Positions 61,095 through 64,000 of a stretch of DNA of 64,000 bases are shown here, in pieces. Source of the DNA: Coprobacillus cateniformis (lineage in GTDB: Bacteria > Bacillota_I > Bacilli_A > Erysipelotrichales > Coprobacillaceae); the NCBI RefSeq assembly GCF_009767585.1, contig NZ_WSNW01000001.1:310001-374000 (forward strand), given 5' to 3'. Made by a program: the position numbers and the translations under genes. How positions within the stretch are numbered: position 1 is the first letter of the stretch; the number at the start of each line of letters is the position of its first letter. The notes beneath the pieces are model-generated. The model did not search any database. It was not told the DNA's origin and was given only the letters and a program-made list of their open reading frames with translations.

Positions 61095-62426
61095 TTAATA
61101 CTCCTTAAAAAAATTTTTAATTGTATTAATCATATAATCCAATTTATCGTCAGTCATACCTGGATAAACCCCTATCCAAAATGTATCCATCATAATTCGA
61201 TCAGAATTATGTAAATCGCTAATTACTCGATATCCGTAATTATCTTTTCTTAATTGATCAAAACATGGATGTTTAGTTAAATTTCCAGCAAAAAGCATTC
61301 TTGTTTGAATACTATTCTCTTCTAAATATTTTACTAATTTATTTCTACTTACTCCTTTTTTACATGTAATTAAAAATCCAAACCAACTCGGATTTGAATT
61401 TGGGCAAGGTGAAGGAAGAATTAAATAATCAGACAAACATTCTAATCCTTTTAATAATCTATTAAAGTTATAAATTCTTCTTTCTACAAATGAAGGGAAT
61501 TTTTCTAATTGTGCAACACCAATTGCAGCTTGCATTTCAGTTGCTTTTAAATTATACCCAAAATGTGAATAAACATATTTGTGATCATATCCTTGTGGCA
61601 ATTCACCAAACTGACCATCATAACGATGTTTACAATAATTATCTACCCCTGAAGGACAAATACAATCTCTTCCCCAATCACGTAAAGATTTAATAATCTT
61701 ATTCAATAAAGGATTATTTGTATAGACAGCTCCACCTTCTCCCATAGTCATGTGATGTGGAGGATAGAAACTAGATGTACCAATATCACCTATAGTACCT
61801 GTAAATTTCTCCTCACCATTAATTATATATTTCGAACCTAATGCATCACAATTATCTTCAATCAGCCACAAATTGTATTTTTCACAAAATGTTTTAACAC
61901 TTTCTAATTCAAAAGGATTTCCTAGTGTATGTGCAATCATAATCGCTTTTGTTTTTGAGGATATGGCTTTTTCTAATTGAGAAATATCAATATTATACTG
62001 AGGTATAGTAATATCGACAAATACAGGAACTGCTCCATATTGAATAATCGGTGTTACGGTAGTAGGAAATCCAGCTGCCACCGTAATTACTTCATCTCCT
62101 CTTTTAATTTGACGATCCTTTAAAAGGGGAGATGTTAACGCCATAAATGCAAGTAAATTAGCTGACGATCCAGAATTAACTAAATTAACATACTGTATTC
62201 CTAGATATTCACCTAATTCTTTTTCAAATTTTTCACAATAACTGCCAGAAGTTAACCAAAATTCTAAAGCAGTATCTACTATATTAATCATTTCTTGAGC
62301 ATCATAAACTCTAGCAGCATATGATATTTTATCCCCTTTTTTATATTCATTTAAATTTTCATGATAATCTTTATAATATTTCTTTACTAAATTAAATATT
62401 TCTTGCTTTTTTTCTATTTGATTCAC
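61095..62426 (-). CDS. rfbH: CDP-6-deoxy-xylo-4-hexulose-3-dehydrase (E1)
   Basis: A 443-residue DegT-fold enzyme using PMP and a [2Fe-2S] cluster. Where ordinary family members have the PLP-binding lysine, this protein has histidine (SSFYPPHHMTMGEGGAV), the mark of RfbH/E1 and ColD. The cysteines C-x61-C-x1-C-x7-C (NCDALG, then RDCICPSGVDNYC) match the E1 cluster motif, whose first spacing is about 57 in Yersinia. It removes the 3-hydroxyl of CDP-6-deoxy-4-ketoglucose. It lies between rfbG and the CBS-nucleotidyltransferase. The E3 reductase partner is not in the window. Confidence 0.93.
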   Translation of the reverse strand: MNQIEKKQEIFNLVKKYYKDYHENLNEYKKGDKISYAARVYDAQEMINIVDTALEFWLTSGSYCEKFEKELGEYLGIQYVNLVNSGSSANLLAFMALTSPLLKDRQIKRGDEVITVAAGFPTTVTPIIQYGAVPVFVDITIPQYNIDISQLEKAISSKTKAIMIAHTLGNPFELESVKTFCEKYNLWLIEDNCDALGSKYIINGEEKFTGTIGDIGTSSFYPPHHMTMGEGGAVYTNNPLLNKIIKSLRDWGRDCICPSGVDNYCKHRYDGQFGELPQGYDHKYVYSHFGYNLKATEMQAAIGVAQLEKFPSFVERRIYNFNRLLKGLECLSDYLILPSPCPNSNPSWFGFLITCKKGVSRNKLVKYLEENSIQTRMLFAGNLTKHPCFDQLRKDNYGYRVISDLHNSDRIMMDTFWIGVYPGMTDDKLDYMINTIKNFFKEY

Positions 62427-62427
62427 T

Positions 62428-63480
62428 TTAAAATTCCTCCATAAAAAATTTTCTAACTTGGTTTAAGATAACAAATTCTAGATTCTTATTATTCAAATAG
62501 TTTTTAGACCATTCAACAGTCATTTCAATAGCTTGTTCAACATTTGTTCTTGGTTTCCAATCAAATATTGATTTTAATTTTGAGCAATCAAGTTTTAAGA
62601 AATTAGCTTCATGAGGCCCATTTTGATCAATTGCCTCCCATTTTACATCATTTCCCCATACCTTACAAAATAATGTTGCTAATGTTCCAGTAGTAATACA
62701 GTCTTTATCATTTGGGCCAATATTATAACTTCCAGCTAATGAGTAATCATAATATTGTTTCATTGCAATTAACATATATGCATATAAAGGCTCTAACACA
62801 TGTTGATAAGGACGAACTGAATTTGGATTTCTAACTTGTATATTCTTTCCTTCCTGTATAGCTCTAACACAGTCTGGAACAATTCTATTATTAGCAAAAT
62901 CACCACCACCAATGACATTTCCTGCACGACATGTTGAAACAGGTAATTTCATTTGATAAAAATATGAATTAATATATGATGATGTTACTAACTCACTACA
63001 CGATTTACTATTTGAATATGGATCAAATCCATTAAGGCGATCACTCTCACGATATCCGTAAACCCATTCATTGTTTAGATAGACTTTGTCAGTTGTAACA
63101 TTAATAACTGATTTAACAGTCGGCGTAAGCCTTACGCATTCTAATAAATTTACGGTTCCCATTACATTTGTTTCGTATGTATATTTAGGATTTTGATATG
63201 ATTCTAAAACAATTGGCTGTGCAGCTAAATGAAATACAATCTCTGGTTTTTCTTTCTTAAATACTTGACATAAGATATCAAAATCACTTATATCTCCAAT
63301 GTAAGATGTCATTTTTTGATTAAGTTGTGTAAGATTAAATAGTGATGGATTAGTATTAGGTTCTAATGCATAACCAATAACATTTGCACCGAGTTCTAAT
63401 AAAATTTCACATAACCATGTTCCCTTAAAACCAGTATGTCCTGTAACTAAAACTGTTTTTCCTCTATAAAAATCTTTCAT
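62428..63480 (-). CDS. rfbG: CDP-glucose 4,6-dehydratase
   Basis: A 350-residue extended SDR with VLVTGHTGFKGTWLCEIL at the NAD site, FHLAAQPIV, NVTTDKVY and the catalytic Tyr-Lys pair in GFDPYSNSKSCSE. The GHTGFKG form distinguishes RfbG from dTDP-glucose dehydratase RmlB. It converts CDP-glucose to CDP-6-deoxy-4-ketoglucose. It overlaps rfbF by four bases and is followed one base later by rfbH, the standard order for 3,6-dideoxyhexose pathways. Confidence 0.94.
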   Translation of the reverse strand: MKDFYRGKTVLVTGHTGFKGTWLCEILLELGANVIGYALEPNTNPSLFNLTQLNQKMTSYIGDISDFDILCQVFKKEKPEIVFHLAAQPIVLESYQNPKYTYETNVMGTVNLLECVRLTPTVKSVINVTTDKVYLNNEWVYGYRESDRLNGFDPYSNSKSCSELVTSSYINSYFYQMKLPVSTCRAGNVIGGGDFANNRIVPDCVRAIQEGKNIQVRNPNSVRPYQHVLEPLYAYMLIAMKQYYDYSLAGSYNIGPNDKDCITTGTLATLFCKVWGNDVKWEAIDQNGPHEANFLKLDCSKLKSIFDWKPRTNVEQAIEMTVEWSKNYLNNKNLEFVILNQVRKFFMEEF

Positions 63481-64000
63481 TCTTTATCCCACACTTTCCA
63501 CGAAGCCTTATTTTCTCTTAAAAGTCTCTCTAAATAGTCTTTATCTCGCATTGTATCCATACATTGCCAAAAGCCATCATGCGTAAATGCATCTAGTTCT
63601 CCAATACGTGCGATTTTTTCTAATGGATCTTTTTCAAAAATTGTAGAATCATCATTTATAAAATCAAACACTTTTGGTTCTAAAACCATAAATCCACCAT
63701 TTATCCAACCTCCATCCTCTTTACTCTTTTCTCTAAAAGAATTAATTTGGTTATCCGGATTAAGTTCTAATATACCAAATCGACCGCCAGGCTGTACTGC
63801 AGTAATAGTCGCAATATGATTCATTTTTTTATGAAAATTAACAAGTTCTGTAATATTGACATCAGAAACTCCATCACCATAAGTTAATAAAAAAGTCTCA
63901 TTATCAATATATTTTTGTATTCTCTTAATTCTTCCCCCAGTCATAGTATTAAGCCCAGTATCTACAACAGTTACACTCCATGGCTCAGATACATTATTAT
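63477..64000 (-). CDS. rfbF: glucose-1-phosphate cytidylyltransferase, C-terminal part
   Basis: The last 173 codons of a gene that continues past the right edge; the open frame extends upstream of the first internal Met with NNVSEPWSVTVVDTG and NTMTGGRIKR. The visible part has LTYGDGVSDVNI with the catalytic aspartate, TAVQPGGRFGIL, INGGFMVLEP and WQCMDTMRDKDYLE, all typical of RfbF. It forms CDP-glucose from glucose-1-phosphate and CTP, the first step of the dideoxy sugar route. It overlaps rfbG. Confidence 0.94.
   Translation of the reverse strand, partial: NNVSEPWSVTVVDTGLNTMTGGRIKRIQKYIDNETFLLTYGDGVSDVNITELVNFHKKMNHIATITAVQPGGRFGILELNPDNQINSFREKSKEDGGWINGGFMVLEPKVFDFINDDSTIFEKDPLEKIARIGELDAFTHDGFWQCMDTMRDKDYLERLLRENKASWKVWDKE

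Noticed and set aside
1..64000. tRNA, rRNA, tmRNA or RNase P genes
   Set aside because: I found no cloverleaf with a GGTTCGA-type loop and CCA end and no conserved large-RNA segments in the gaps; short or unusual RNAs could still be missed by eye.

Overview
The window is an AT-rich bacterial chromosome segment. Its features point to the Bacillota: strong AGGAGG-type ribosome binding sites, ATG/TTG/GTG starts, LytTR (AgrA-type) regulators, an LCP protein, a GH25 lysozyme with cell-wall-binding repeats, an EpsG-type polymerase and a LoaP antiterminator. The gene set (short ArpU/MPN403-like helix-turn-helix protein, non-mitochondrial-length ProS, many LytTR regulators, LoaP) fits a gut member of the Erysipelotrichia (Coprobacillaceae-like) best. 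That placement is inference, not proof. Genes end normally at TAA, TAG and TGA, so the standard bacterial code applies.

Bases 1-15.7 kb are mostly housekeeping. A minus-strand run holds a pyridoxamine kinase, a TatD-associated radical SAM protein, a tyrosine phosphatase, a small HTH protein and a DUF368 polyprenyl-phosphate transporter. Next come a divergent pentapeptide-repeat protein, a solute-binding lipoprotein paired with a GGDEF/EAL receptor whose GGDEF site is degenerate, proS, sbcDC, a GNAT acetyltransferase, and a HlyC/CorC transporter behind a probable Mn2+ (yybP-ykoY) riboswitch.

Bases 15.7-20.3 kb form a quorum-sensing-like LytTR island. It has a small secreted three-cysteine protein, an AgrA/AgrC-like pair, two further LytTR regulators (one with Glu in place of the phosphoacceptor Asp) and an XRE repressor. 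Two promoter regions carry imperfect direct repeats exactly 21 bp apart, the geometry expected of LytTR operators. Bases 20.3-22.7 kb are a scrapyard: an internally decayed IS with perfect 19-bp terminal inverted repeats, a broken RelE/ParE toxin beside an intact antitoxin, and gene fragments.

Bases 22.7-45.2 kb are bracketed by two nearly identical sugar nucleotidyltransferase genes in direct orientation. Inside, on the minus strand, are three tandem paralogous proteins of unknown function, a large O-antigen-ligase/polymerase-like protein and an LCP ligase. On the plus strand is a LoaP-headed polysaccharide operon: LoaP, initiating phosphoglycosyltransferase, three glycosyltransferases, an EpsG/Wzy polymerase, a complete WbpA-B-I-E-D set for UDP-ManNAc3NAcA, and a Wzx flippase. 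A strong intrinsic terminator overlaps the loaP stop codon, so the rest of the operon should depend on antitermination.

Bases 44.3-64 kb hold a second, convergent polysaccharide locus on the minus strand that continues past the window edge. It contains RfbF-G-H for a CDP-3,6-dideoxyhexose precursor, a YerE-like ThDP enzyme and a reductase (suggesting a branched-chain sugar such as yersiniose), NeuB-NeuC-NeuD for a nonulosonic acid, a CBS-nucleotidyltransferase, a DPM-type glycosyltransferase, a GT-C-like membrane protein, a second Wzx and a GH25 lysozyme with 360-bp tandem repeats. An IS110-family element with a 5' region able to encode a bridge RNA has landed inside it. IS66 debris lies between the two convergent loci. 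No tRNA, rRNA or CRISPR array was found.
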